A DNA stretch of 20,738 bases, taken from assembly GCA_023404705.1 (NCBI GenBank), contig JAEYAU010000163.1, positions 1 through 20,738 of the forward strand. Direction: 5' to 3'. Origin of the DNA: Pseudomonadota bacterium. Lineage in GTDB: Bacteria; Pseudomonadota; Alphaproteobacteria; Rhizobiales; Xanthobacteraceae. Positions 6,467 to 12,209 of the stretch are shown piece after piece. The notes below the pieces were generated by a model that made no database searches, had not been told where the DNA came from, and worked only from the letters and a program-made list of their open reading frames with translations. A program made the position numbers and the translations under genes. Within the stretch, counting starts at the first letter, position 1, and each line of letters begins with the position of its first letter.

Positions 6467-6831
6467 AAAAATACCCTCACTGACCGACACGAGTAGACGG
6501 GGTGCACGTCACCCTCTTGTTGTCGACAGCCCCACTATGGGTGCTTCGGCTTGAGATGGCCCCGCGTCTGCACCGCTCCATTCGCGAAGAAACCAGGGGC
6601 CTGCAAATTTCGGGGGAGACGTTTTTGTCCCCCCTACGTGTGCTGGTTGGATCATTGAGCGCCTGGGTGTTGCTTGAGGAGAGGATCATGTTTCGTGAGA
6701 CCATTGAGCCTCCCCTACCAGAGGCTTTTCTGCCTCCCCACGGGAGGCGGTAACGCCTATCCGGTCTACCTTGTCGCCGAGACTTTCGGAGCGCATGTTT
6801 CGTTACACGAGATGACCGAAGGATCCAGTCG
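6467..6831. other. Non-coding or degraded stretch with hairpins, upstream of the winged-helix gene
   Basis: 365 bases without a convincing gene. It holds two notable hairpins: GGGGG-A-GAC (6612-6620) pairing with GTC-CCCCC (6627-6634), and GCCTCCC-CAC-GGGAGGC near 6731-6747. The 10-mer CATGTTTCGT occurs twice (6687 and 6794), the first at the start of a short ORF. It probably represents lost integrase sequence plus the leader region of the downstream gene. An 83-codon frame starting at 6502 has no SD and unlikely composition; only its last 21 codons, which have their own SD, might be translated. Confidence 0.4.
6688..6753 (+). CDS. Possible 21-residue leader peptide
   Basis: An ATG with a good upstream SD (GAGGAGAGG, 6677-6685, close to the start) opens a 21-codon frame, MFRETIEPPLPEAFLPPHGRR, ending at TAA 6751-6753. 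The last codons lie within a perfect 7-bp GC-rich hairpin. A short frame with a strong SD overlapping a hairpin 79 bp before a regulatory-type gene could be a leader controlling that gene, or chance. Nothing identifies a product function. Confidence 0.25.
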   Translation: MFRETIEPPLPEAFLPPHGRR

Positions 6832-7305
6832 ATGAGAGCAACGGAGAAGAAGGCGGAAGCTGAGGTCGTTGGCTTTCCGAAGAAGCCACGTCGACGCCCA
6901 GAGGACAAATGGACAAAGGGCCTCATTACCCTCGGCTTTTGCACGCTGCCATCCATTCTCTTTTGGGCACAAGGCCGTCTGAAGTTGAGCACCGAGCAGT
7001 TCACCGTCCTCCTACAGCTCGCGGACTTCTGGTGGGATGCAGGGGAGCCACCCTATCCAACGAAGGAGATGTTGGCTGGGCGGATGGGAATGGGGGCGAG
7101 GCAAGTGCAGCGTCACCTCACAGCCTTGGAAAAGCGGGGGTTCGTCAAACGTGTCCCGCGCTATCGCGGTCCCAAGAACCAAATCGCGAATGGCTATCGG
7201 ATGGATGGGCTCGTCAGGAAGCTGGTCGAGCTTGAGCCGGAGTTTCGGAAGATGATCGACCAGAAGCGGCGACGCCGGCAGAAAGTTGAAGCCAAAGCAT
7301 CTTAG
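6832..7305 (+). CDS. Winged helix-turn-helix DNA-binding protein, replication-initiator-like
   Basis: 157 residues. The N-terminus is strongly basic (KKPRRRPEDKWTKG). A helical wHTH domain spans about 45-125, with YPTKEMLAGRMGMGARQVQRHLTALEKRGFVKR forming the recognition helix and the start of the wing. The C-terminus is again basic (QKRRRRQK). Similar stand-alone proteins occur in alphaproteobacterial mobile elements, and the domain resembles the winged helix of plasmid and phage replication proteins, so it may act in replication or regulation of the islet. GAAGGA 9 nt upstream of the ATG supports this start. It is convergent with the 326-residue gene. A plain transcription factor remains possible. 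Confidence 0.7.
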   Translation: MRATEKKAEAEVVGFPKKPRRRPEDKWTKGLITLGFCTLPSILFWAQGRLKLSTEQFTVLLQLADFWWDAGEPPYPTKEMLAGRMGMGARQVQRHLTALEKRGFVKRVPRYRGPKNQIANGYRMDGLVRKLVELEPEFRKMIDQKRRRRQKVEAKAS

Positions 7306-7410
7306 GCGCGAGACCGTGAGCGGGTCCTACCGCTCAGGGAGCCGGTGTACAGCGGACAACAGCCTCGGCCGTTCGGACGAGGAGAGGTTTCCACCGGATC
7401 GCGTCAGGTG

Positions 7411-7439
7411 GCGGTCTCCGGGATCACCCCGGAGGCCGC
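7411..7439. terminator. Strong hairpin between convergent islet genes
   Basis: GCGG-T-CTCCGGG (7411-7422) pairs with CCCGGAG-G-CCGC (7428-7439), an 11-bp stem with one T/G position and a 5-nt loop. There is no long U-tract on either strand. It lies between the stop codons of the two convergent islet genes (7305 and 7499) and is the most probable shared transcription end. The rest of this 193-bp gap shows nothing. Confidence 0.45.
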
Positions 7440-7498
7440 TTCCTCACAGAGCGGGTAGAAGCAGATCAGGCGCCCAGGCGCGTCAGCCACTGGACGCG

Positions 7499-8479
7499 TT
7501 AGCCTGCTCGGCCGGATATGATCGAGATCACCGCTGTCACCGAAGTTGCGGCTTCCAGGCATAGCGCCGCCAACTGGCGTGTTGCGGTCCGTCTATGTTG
7601 GAGGTGCAGGGCGAGTGCAAGAGCTGCTCGCGCATGTGCTCGGACCTCCTTGTAGCTCTCCCCTGGGAAGACATGGCGGATGTATGCTTCCAGCATCCGG
7701 TTCGCGTCTGTTGCGCTCGGCGCGATCCCATCTTCTGGAACATGAACAGCTGGGTCATAGACGGCCTGTGCCAATGATATCAGCACCTCGCGGCAAAGCA
7801 GGCCAACTGTCTGCCACTCCTCCTCTGCCGAGGCGGTGTCGAGCTGTGAGCGGGCCTTTGCCAGCGCACGATCTACACGCTCCCAGCCGGTCGGCTCGCG
7901 GTGAGCTCCAAGTGTGAAGGTCCGCCCAGAGGAAGCTTCTATTGCTGGCGCGAACAAGTCTCTGACATACTTGCGCCGTTCGGCATAGGTGCCGAAGTTT
8001 TCCTTGTAGTGTCGGTACCAGTCCCAGAGATCTTTGTGTGGGTTCTGATACTTCAGACTGACGGCGCCACACATCTCGACGAGCCTTGTTTGCCGAGCAA
8101 CGTAGTGGTCGTTGACTTCCTGGATTGAGTCTTTACCCGTCCCGACCGCGATCATCATCTCTCGATGGATAATCAGTTCGGGGAGCAGTGCGGGAAGGCC
8201 TGTTACCGCAGGGCCCGAGAGCGTGCGGCAAATAATGTCATCCGGCCGAGATGAATCGCTCCGGTCTGACAACGCGGCTTCCGCAATTCGCCTTCTATCG
8301 TGAGGCTGGAGAACCGCGATTGCATCTGCAAACGGACGCGGCGACCGCACTGCCACATCATACTCACCGGTAAAGTCATTGATGCTGATCTCAATTTCTG
8401 AATGTGTGAGCAGCTTGGATAGGTCGTTCCGATGGAGGCTCTCCAGAAACTTTCGCGCGTTCTCCAGGTGGTCGGCCAT
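7499..8479 (-). CDS. Uncharacterised 326-residue islet cargo protein
   Basis: I do not recognise a named family. The N-terminal part (1-70) is mixed alpha/beta. The middle is rich in aromatic and charged residues (LWDWYRHYKENFGTYAERRKYVRD, 151-174). The C-terminal 120 residues (about 200-322) are predicted all-helical, beginning RVDRALAKARSQL and containing GLLCREVLISLAQAVYDPA and ALHLQHRRTA. This C-terminal block looks like a recurring helical module seen in hypothetical proteins of accessory regions, possibly defence-related, but that is a weak impression. No signal peptide or obvious membrane segment is visible. The ATG at 8479 was chosen because a longer frame runs into the tRNA repeat; there is no strong SD. 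The gene starts only 40 bp inside attR. Confidence 0.7.
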   Translation of the reverse strand: MADHLENARKFLESLHRNDLSKLLTHSEIEISINDFTGEYDVAVRSPRPFADAIAVLQPHDRRRIAEAALSDRSDSSRPDDIICRTLSGPAVTGLPALLPELIIHREMMIAVGTGKDSIQEVNDHYVARQTRLVEMCGAVSLKYQNPHKDLWDWYRHYKENFGTYAERRKYVRDLFAPAIEASSGRTFTLGAHREPTGWERVDRALAKARSQLDTASAEEEWQTVGLLCREVLISLAQAVYDPAVHVPEDGIAPSATDANRMLEAYIRHVFPGESYKEVRAHARAALALALHLQHRRTATRQLAALCLEAATSVTAVISIISGRAG

Positions 8480-8518
8480 TGCACCATCAAACGGTCGAGG
8501 GTTCTTCCGCGCAAGGGA

Positions 8519-8566
8519 GACATCGTAGGGGTCGCTGGTTCGATCCCCAGCCGCGCCCACCATTCC
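8519..8566 (+). repeat. Right attachment repeat (attR), partial tRNA-Val copy
   Basis: A 48-nt copy of 6086-6132 with one additional C in the T-loop/T-stem run (four C instead of three at 8544-8547). The extra base would give an 8-nt T loop, and there is no 5' half, so this is not a functional tRNA. It marks the right end of the islet. Confidence 0.9.
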
Positions 8567-8591
8567 GGACCATTCAGACCGCATCACACGA

Positions 8592-8612
8592 CGCGCAAGA
8601 CCTGCTTGCGCG
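8592..8612. other. Perfect 8-bp hairpin just outside attR
   Basis: CGCGCAAG (8592-8599) and CTTGCGCG (8605-8612) form an exact inverted repeat with a 5-nt loop. It has no U-tract. It could block transcription entering or leaving the islet, or be a recombination accessory site; neither is shown by the sequence. Confidence 0.4.
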
Positions 8613-8695
8613 GCGTGCGGTGGCAACGAGCACGCGGCTTCAGAGCTATGTTACGAGAAGCCATCACTAACGCCGGATAGGCGGTTGGGCTGCAT

Positions 8696-8845
8696 GTCTG
8701 GTTGCTCAGACAGTTCACGTTTTCGTGATCTATAGCTGAACCGAAGCAGACCGCGCAAAAAAATTCAATGAGATCAGGCTTTTAAGTCCGCCAACTCTGA
8801 TGTGGACGGACAATCTCTTGTCTGGTCAGACATGTTTCAGTCTGA
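8696..8845. promoter_or_regulatory. Cluster of GTCTG/CAGAC inverted half-sites upstream of the integrase-like gene
   Basis: The half-site GTCTG occurs at 8696 (forward), 8707 (reverse), 8820 (forward), 8827 (reverse) and 8840 (forward). Pairs form GTCTG-6-CAGAC, TGTCTG-GT-CAGACA (8819-8832) and TCAGAC-8-GTCTGA (8826-8845). A GTCCG/CGGAC pair (8786 and 8807) lies between them. Repeated, alternately oriented half-sites in an AT-rich promoter region are what a cooperative operator would look like. The bound protein is unknown; autoregulation by the downstream protein is possible. The region 8567-8890 has no gene. Confidence 0.45.
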
Positions 8846-8890
8846 TGAATATCGTGCTAATCATGCTGGCATACACTTGGATGCAGCGCG

Positions 8891-9442
8891 ATGAACACGA
8901 ACAGCCAAATCGACCTCATTGCCTTTTTAGACTACCTCTCGTCGAAGGGGCTGATGAACATTGCGACCGCCAACTCTCGCAAGGCGGCGGTGCGGACCTT
9001 GCTCAGTGTCCTCGATGAGGCCGAAACAACCGACGTCACCGCTCTCGACCTGGATGAAGTGGCGAGGCGTTTCCTCAACAAGCGAGGTGGAGAGTTCAAG
9101 CCGGAGAGTGTCAAAGTTTACAAGTCACGCGTGGCGAACGCGATTGAGGATTTTAAGAAGTACCGCGCGGATCCACTCAACTTCAAAACGGCCATCACGC
9201 CGAAATTTGTCGTGAAGCCGAAACCTGTTTCGTCTCAATCGAAGGACGCGGTTGAAGAAGAATCGAGGTCACAGCCGCAGCCGATTGCTGCCTTCGTCAG
9301 CCCATCGGAGATCGTCTTTCCGATCCCCATTCGGCCGAACACCATCGTGAAGATCGTTGGTCTTCCGAGCGATCTCACCAAGTTGGAGGCTGCTCGCATA
9401 GCCAACGTGATCAACGCGCTGGCGACTGTAGATGACGCATAA
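8891..9442 (+). CDS. Integrase-like core-binding (SAM-like) domain protein lacking a catalytic domain
   Basis: 183 residues. Residues 6-95 (FLDYLSSKGLMNIATANSRKAA, LDLDEVARRFLNKRGG, SVKVYKSRVANAIEDFKKY) look like the four-helix core-binding domain of tyrosine recombinases. The catalytic domain is absent. Instead there is a Pro/Lys/Ser/Gln-rich linker (about 103-140) and a short C-terminal motif, FPIPIRPNTIVKIVGLPSDLTKLEAARIANVINALA. The frame is intact and ends cleanly before a hairpin, so it looks like a maintained protein and not a broken integrase. I recall the C-terminal motif from other uncharacterised bacterial proteins. It probably binds DNA. The SD is weak (GGA about 12 nt upstream). 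It lies in AT-richer DNA next to the tRNA islet. Confidence 0.65.
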   Translation: MNTNSQIDLIAFLDYLSSKGLMNIATANSRKAAVRTLLSVLDEAETTDVTALDLDEVARRFLNKRGGEFKPESVKVYKSRVANAIEDFKKYRADPLNFKTAITPKFVVKPKPVSSQSKDAVEEESRSQPQPIAAFVSPSEIVFPIPIRPNTIVKIVGLPSDLTKLEAARIANVINALATVDDA

Positions 9443-9465
9443 CTCTCCCCCTCCACAAGGGAGAG
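9443..9465 (+). terminator. Hairpin at the end of the integrase-like gene
   Basis: CTCTCCC (9443-9449) pairs with GGGAGAG (9459-9465), beginning immediately after the TAA stop. No U-tract follows, so intrinsic termination would be weak; a stronger hairpin follows at 9506. Confidence 0.4.
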
Positions 9466-9505
9466 TCCTCGCTGCGCAGTCTTGCAAGGGCCTCGCAGCA
9501 ACTAG

Positions 9506-9547
9506 CCGCCGCCGATGCGGTTTCCAACCCGCATTTGGCGGCGGTTT
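9506..9547. terminator. Long GC-rich hairpin between convergent genes
   Basis: CCGCCGCC-G-ATGCGG (9506-9520) pairs with CCGCAT-TT-GGCGGCGG (9529-9544), a 14-bp stem with a small internal loop, followed by TTT on the plus strand. It lies between the integrase-like gene and the convergent DUF1127 gene and probably ends transcripts from either side. GC content returns to the chromosomal level just beyond it. Confidence 0.55.
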
Positions 9548-9622
9548 GAATTCATATAGCCGGTTTGACGGCCCAATGCCACACCGCGCAAGGCGGAGCC
9601 TCGCGCGGCGTGCGGCTATTCA

Positions 9623-9949
9623 TCAGGCCGCGAGACGGGCGGTCTCGGTCTGGTTGGCCGGCGCCGCGAGGCGGACACCGACGTCGGCGAACTGTCTCGC
9701 GACGGTCGCGGTCCGGGGCATGCGGGGGCCGCGGCGACGATCCTGCAGAAACTCGCCGGAATCCTGCCCGAAGGGCAGGGACATGGCGTCGTAAACATCC
9801 GAGCGCTCGAGGCCGATGTCGCGCAGCAGGCGGTCGTCGAGCATGGCCATATGCGCGAGCGCCTGGCGGTCACGGGCGAACTTCACGGCCGCGACGGGCC
9901 AGGTGGCGACGCGCCGCATCGTGGCGGCGATAAGGGACAGCGTGATCAT
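9623..9949 (-). CDS. DUF1127 domain protein
   Basis: 108 residues. The DUF1127 (YjiS-like) core is at about 15-50, with the typical LDDRLLRDIGLERSDV segment. The N-terminus has a hydrophobic stretch ending in Arg residues, and the C-terminal 55 residues are an Arg/Pro/Ala-rich extension longer than in the smallest family members. In Agrobacterium and related bacteria small DUF1127 proteins affect growth transitions and RNA-linked regulation; a precise biochemical role is not established. The ATG at 9949 has GGAGAAG a few nt upstream. It is divergent from rpmJ across 308 bp. Confidence 0.85.
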   Translation of the reverse strand: MITLSLIAATMRRVATWPVAAVKFARDRQALAHMAMLDDRLLRDIGLERSDVYDAMSLPFGQDSGEFLQDRRRGPRMPRTATVARQFADVGVRLAAPANQTETARLAA

Positions 9950-10111
9950 TGTTCTTCTCCGGAGGGCGCAGTGGAGGGAGCCCCGGCGCCCGGTTGGGAT
10001 GGTGAGGTTTTGACGGTCCAGCCGGGGCGAAGGTTCAATGTCCTTGCGCCCCGGACCGAAGTCATCAGCGGTTGAGGCCGCGGGTTTTAGGTTCCGGTGC
10101 GCGAGGCCGAT

Positions 10112-10125
10112 GTGACGGCCGTCAC
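10112..10125. promoter_or_regulatory. 14-bp perfect palindrome, CRP-box-like
   Basis: GTGACGGCCGTCAC is exactly self-complementary; with the preceding T it reads TGTGA-N6-TCACG, one base from the classical CRP half-site pair. It lies in the 308-bp divergent region between the DUF1127 gene and rpmJ, 66 bp before the rpmJ -35 box and 163 bp from the DUF1127 start. A CRP/FNR-family operator is plausible, but rhizobial members can prefer other sequences. Confidence 0.4.
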
Positions 10126-10177
10126 GAGAGCCGATTTTTGACGCCCCACGGGCTATTCCGGAGGGGGCGGGCAAGCG

Positions 10178-10207
10178 TTGACAAGGGTCCCGCAGACCCG
10201 CTATCGG
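10178..10207 (+). promoter_or_regulatory. Promoter of rpmJ
   Basis: A perfect TTGACA (10178-10183) is followed after 18 nt by TATCGG (10202-10207), about 50 bp before the L36 start codon. A strong -35 fits a ribosomal-protein gene. Confidence 0.55.
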
Positions 10208-10257
10208 AAGCGCTCTCAATGACAGCCTCGCGGCCCGCGGCCGCCTAAAGGTGGCCC

Positions 10258-10383
10258 ATGAAGATCCGTAACTCATTGAAATCGCTGCGGGCGCGGCACC
10301 GGAACAACCGCCTCGTGCGGCGCAAGGGCCGGGTCTATGTGATCAACAAGACCATGCGGCGCTTCAAGGCGCGGCAGGGCTGA
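10258..10383 (+). CDS. rpmJ: 50S ribosomal protein L36, cysteine-free type
   Basis: 41 residues starting MKIRNSLKSLRARHRNNRLV and ending RRFKARQG. This is the short basic L36 of the large ribosomal subunit. It lacks all the Cys ligands of the zinc-ribbon form, so it is the zinc-independent (C-minus, YkgO-like) type. In many alphaproteobacteria this is the only L36, so the form alone does not prove a zinc-starvation role. AAGGTGG lies 4 nt before the ATG. A TTGACA promoter is upstream and a clear terminator follows, so it is transcribed alone. Confidence 0.95.
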   Translation: MKIRNSLKSLRARHRNNRLVRRKGRVYVINKTMRRFKARQG

Positions 10384-10419
10384 TCACACGCCCTTCGGCT
10401 CGCATCACAGGTCTGTGAG

Positions 10420-10445
10420 CACCCGCCGGTTGAGGCGGGTGTTTT
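10420..10445 (+). terminator. Rho-independent terminator of rpmJ
   Basis: CACCCGCC (10420-10427) pairs perfectly with GGCGGGTG (10434-10441) and is followed by TTTT (10442-10445), 37 nt after the rpmJ stop. Confidence 0.85.
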
Positions 10446-10470
10446 CGCTTGCGCGCTGAGGCACTACATT

Positions 10471-11169
10471 GTGCCCATGCGTGTGCGACTCGCTCCGTAT
10501 CTGCTGGCAGCCGCTCTGGCGGTGCCGGCGCTCGCGTCCCCCGGATGGGCGCAACAGCCATCGCCGCAGCCTCAGCAGCCGCCCCAGGCGCAGCAGCCTC
10601 CGCAGGCCCAGGAGCCGCCGTCCGAGGAGAAGCCCGGCAACTGGCTGCGCGGGCCCGAGAAGCTCCCCAAGGTCTCGCGCGGCGACAAGACCAAGAATTT
10701 GGACTTCCTGTTCGAGGCCCTGAAGGCCGCGCCCGATGCCGACGCCGCAAAGCTGGTGGAAGGCCGCATCTGGGCGATCTGGTTTCACTCGGGCAGCGAC
10801 ACCGCCGATCTGCTGATGGGTCGCGTGAAGACCGCGGTGGACGGCAAGGACATGGATCTCGGCATCCGCCTCCTCGACTCGATCATCGAGATCAAGCCGG
10901 ACTATGTGGAGGCCTGGAATCGCCGCGCCACGCTGCACTTCATGAAGAAGGATTTCGGGAAGGCGATGGAGGACATCCGCCAGGTGCTGGCGCGCGAGCC
11001 GCGCCACTTCGGCGCGCTCTCCGGCCTCGGCATCATCATGCAGGAGATCGGCGAGGAGAAGCTCGCGCTGGACGCGTTCCGCCGCGCGCTCGCCGTGAAC
11101 CCGCATTTGCAGAAGATTCCCGAATTCGTGAAGACCTTGACCGAGAAGGTCGAGGGCCGCGACATCTGA
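10471..11169 (+). CDS. Exported tetratricopeptide-repeat protein
   Basis: 232 residues from GTG 10471, or 230 from ATG 10477; GAGG 9-10 nt before the GTG slightly favours the longer form. A Sec signal peptide is clear: basic start, hydrophobic run LLAAALAVPALA, probable cleavage after PGWA. A Pro/Gln-rich linker (about 28-50, repeated PPQAQ units) follows, then helical TPR units at about 125-220, including PDYVEAWNRRATLHFMKKDFGKAMEDI and ALSGLGIIMQEIGEEKLALDAFRRAL. TPR proteins of this kind act as periplasmic scaffolds; the partner is unknown. I recall close relatives across Rhizobiales ending in the same VEGRDI. The hydrolase gene follows 64 bp later. Confidence 0.85.
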   Translation: MPMRVRLAPYLLAAALAVPALASPGWAQQPSPQPQQPPQAQQPPQAQEPPSEEKPGNWLRGPEKLPKVSRGDKTKNLDFLFEALKAAPDADAAKLVEGRIWAIWFHSGSDTADLLMGRVKTAVDGKDMDLGIRLLDSIIEIKPDYVEAWNRRATLHFMKKDFGKAMEDIRQVLAREPRHFGALSGLGIIMQEIGEEKLALDAFRRALAVNPHLQKIPEFVKTLTEKVEGRDI

Positions 11170-11233
11170 TCCACCCTCGCGAAACCGATCCGTGCAGGCG
11201 GGCGTAACTCCTGCCGTGCCACGACGATTCTCC

Positions 11234-12205
11234 ATGACACTGCTCACTGCTGCTCTCGTCGTCGCGCTCGTGATCGGTCTCGCGGCTCTCACGCTGATCG
11301 GGACACGCGCCATCGAGCGCGCGCATCCGCCGACGGGGCGTTTCGTGGCCGTGAATGGCGGACGCCTTCACGTCGTCGAGCTCGGCTCCGACAAGACGAA
11401 GGGCTTGCCGATCGTGCTGCTGCATGGCGCGAGCGGCACGCTCGAGGACATGCGGCTGGCGCTCGGGGAGCGACTCGCAGAACGCCATCGCGTGATCCTG
11501 ATCGACCGGCCGGGCCATGGCTGGAGCGATGCGTGGGCCAACGCGATCGGTCCGGGCCGGCAAGCGAAAGTGATTGCCGAAGCGCTCAATCGGCTCGGCA
11601 TCTCGCGCGCGATCGTCGTGGCGCATTCGTGGTCGGGCGCGCTGGCGACGACGCTCGCGCTCGATCATCCGCAGCACGTCGCGGGTCTGGTGCTGACCGC
11701 GCCGGTGCTAAATCCCTGGAAGGGCGGCGTCTCCTGGTACTACGAGCTCGCCACCATGCCGGTGATCGGGCCGCTGTTCACGGCGACAATCGCCTTACCG
11801 CTCGGCTCTGCCCTGATGGAAGGCGCGTCACGCAAGGTGTTCGCGCCGCAGCCGGTGCCGGAGGACTATGTCGAGCGCGCCGCGATCCGTATGGTGCTGC
11901 GGCCCGCGCAGTTCATGGCCAATGCGCGCGATGTCATCGCGCTCAAGCCGCATGTCACCGCGCAGGCCGCGCGCTATCGCGAGCTGAAGATGCCGGTGGT
12001 GATCTTCACGGCGGATCGCGACACGATCGTCCCGCCCGAGACGCATGCGCGTCCCTTTGCGGCTGCCGTGGCGGGCGTGCGCCTGATCGAGCTGCCCGGC
12101 GCCGGCCACGGACTGCATCACGTCGCGGCAGAGAAGATCGTTGCTGAGATCGAAGCGCTCGCAATGGCGCAACAGCGCGAGGACGCGCTCGCAGTCGTGA
12201 AGTAA
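11234..12205 (+). CDS. Membrane-anchored alpha/beta hydrolase
   Basis: 323 residues. One N-terminal transmembrane helix (about 3-22) is followed by an alpha/beta-hydrolase fold probably placed outside the inner membrane. Family features are the oxyanion motif LLHGASG (62-68), DRPGHGWS (91-98), nucleophile Ser132 in VVAHSWSG, acid Asp263 (FTADRDTIVP) and base His292 (GAGHGLHH). Sequence type is near epoxide hydrolases and haloperoxidase-like esterases; the substrate is unknown. The ATG at 11234 puts the membrane helix at the N-terminus; a GTG at 11192 would add 14 residues. Neither has a clear SD. Its stop codon lies 4 nt from that of the convergent pyruvate kinase gene, with no terminator between. 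Confidence 0.85.
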   Translation: MTLLTAALVVALVIGLAALTLIGTRAIERAHPPTGRFVAVNGGRLHVVELGSDKTKGLPIVLLHGASGTLEDMRLALGERLAERHRVILIDRPGHGWSDAWANAIGPGRQAKVIAEALNRLGISRAIVVAHSWSGALATTLALDHPQHVAGLVLTAPVLNPWKGGVSWYYELATMPVIGPLFTATIALPLGSALMEGASRKVFAPQPVPEDYVERAAIRMVLRPAQFMANARDVIALKPHVTAQAARYRELKMPVVIFTADRDTIVPPETHARPFAAAVAGVRLIELPGAGHGLHHVAAEKIVAEIEALAMAQQREDALAVVK

Positions 12206-12209
12206 GGCC

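Larger units (their letters stand above)
6086..8566. mobile_element. Small genomic islet integrated in tRNA-Val
   Basis: About 2.43 kb lies between direct repeats of the tRNA 3' end (6086-6132 and 8519-8566). The enclosed DNA is visibly less GC-rich than the flanks. It carries an integrase remnant directly after the tRNA, a winged-helix DNA-binding protein, and a convergent gene of unknown function. No intact recombinase is present, so the islet is probably immobile on its own or needs a helper integrase. The one-base difference between the repeats suggests it has been in place long enough to drift. It may be an eroded integrative element that kept cargo. Confidence 0.8.

Noticed and set aside
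6502..6687. Upstream part of an 83-codon frame
   Set aside because: No SD at the first ATG, unlikely composition, and it crosses a strong hairpin; only the last 21 codons have a plausible start.
8519..8566. Second tRNA-Val gene
   Set aside because: Only the 3' half is present and the T loop has an extra base; it is an attachment-site copy.
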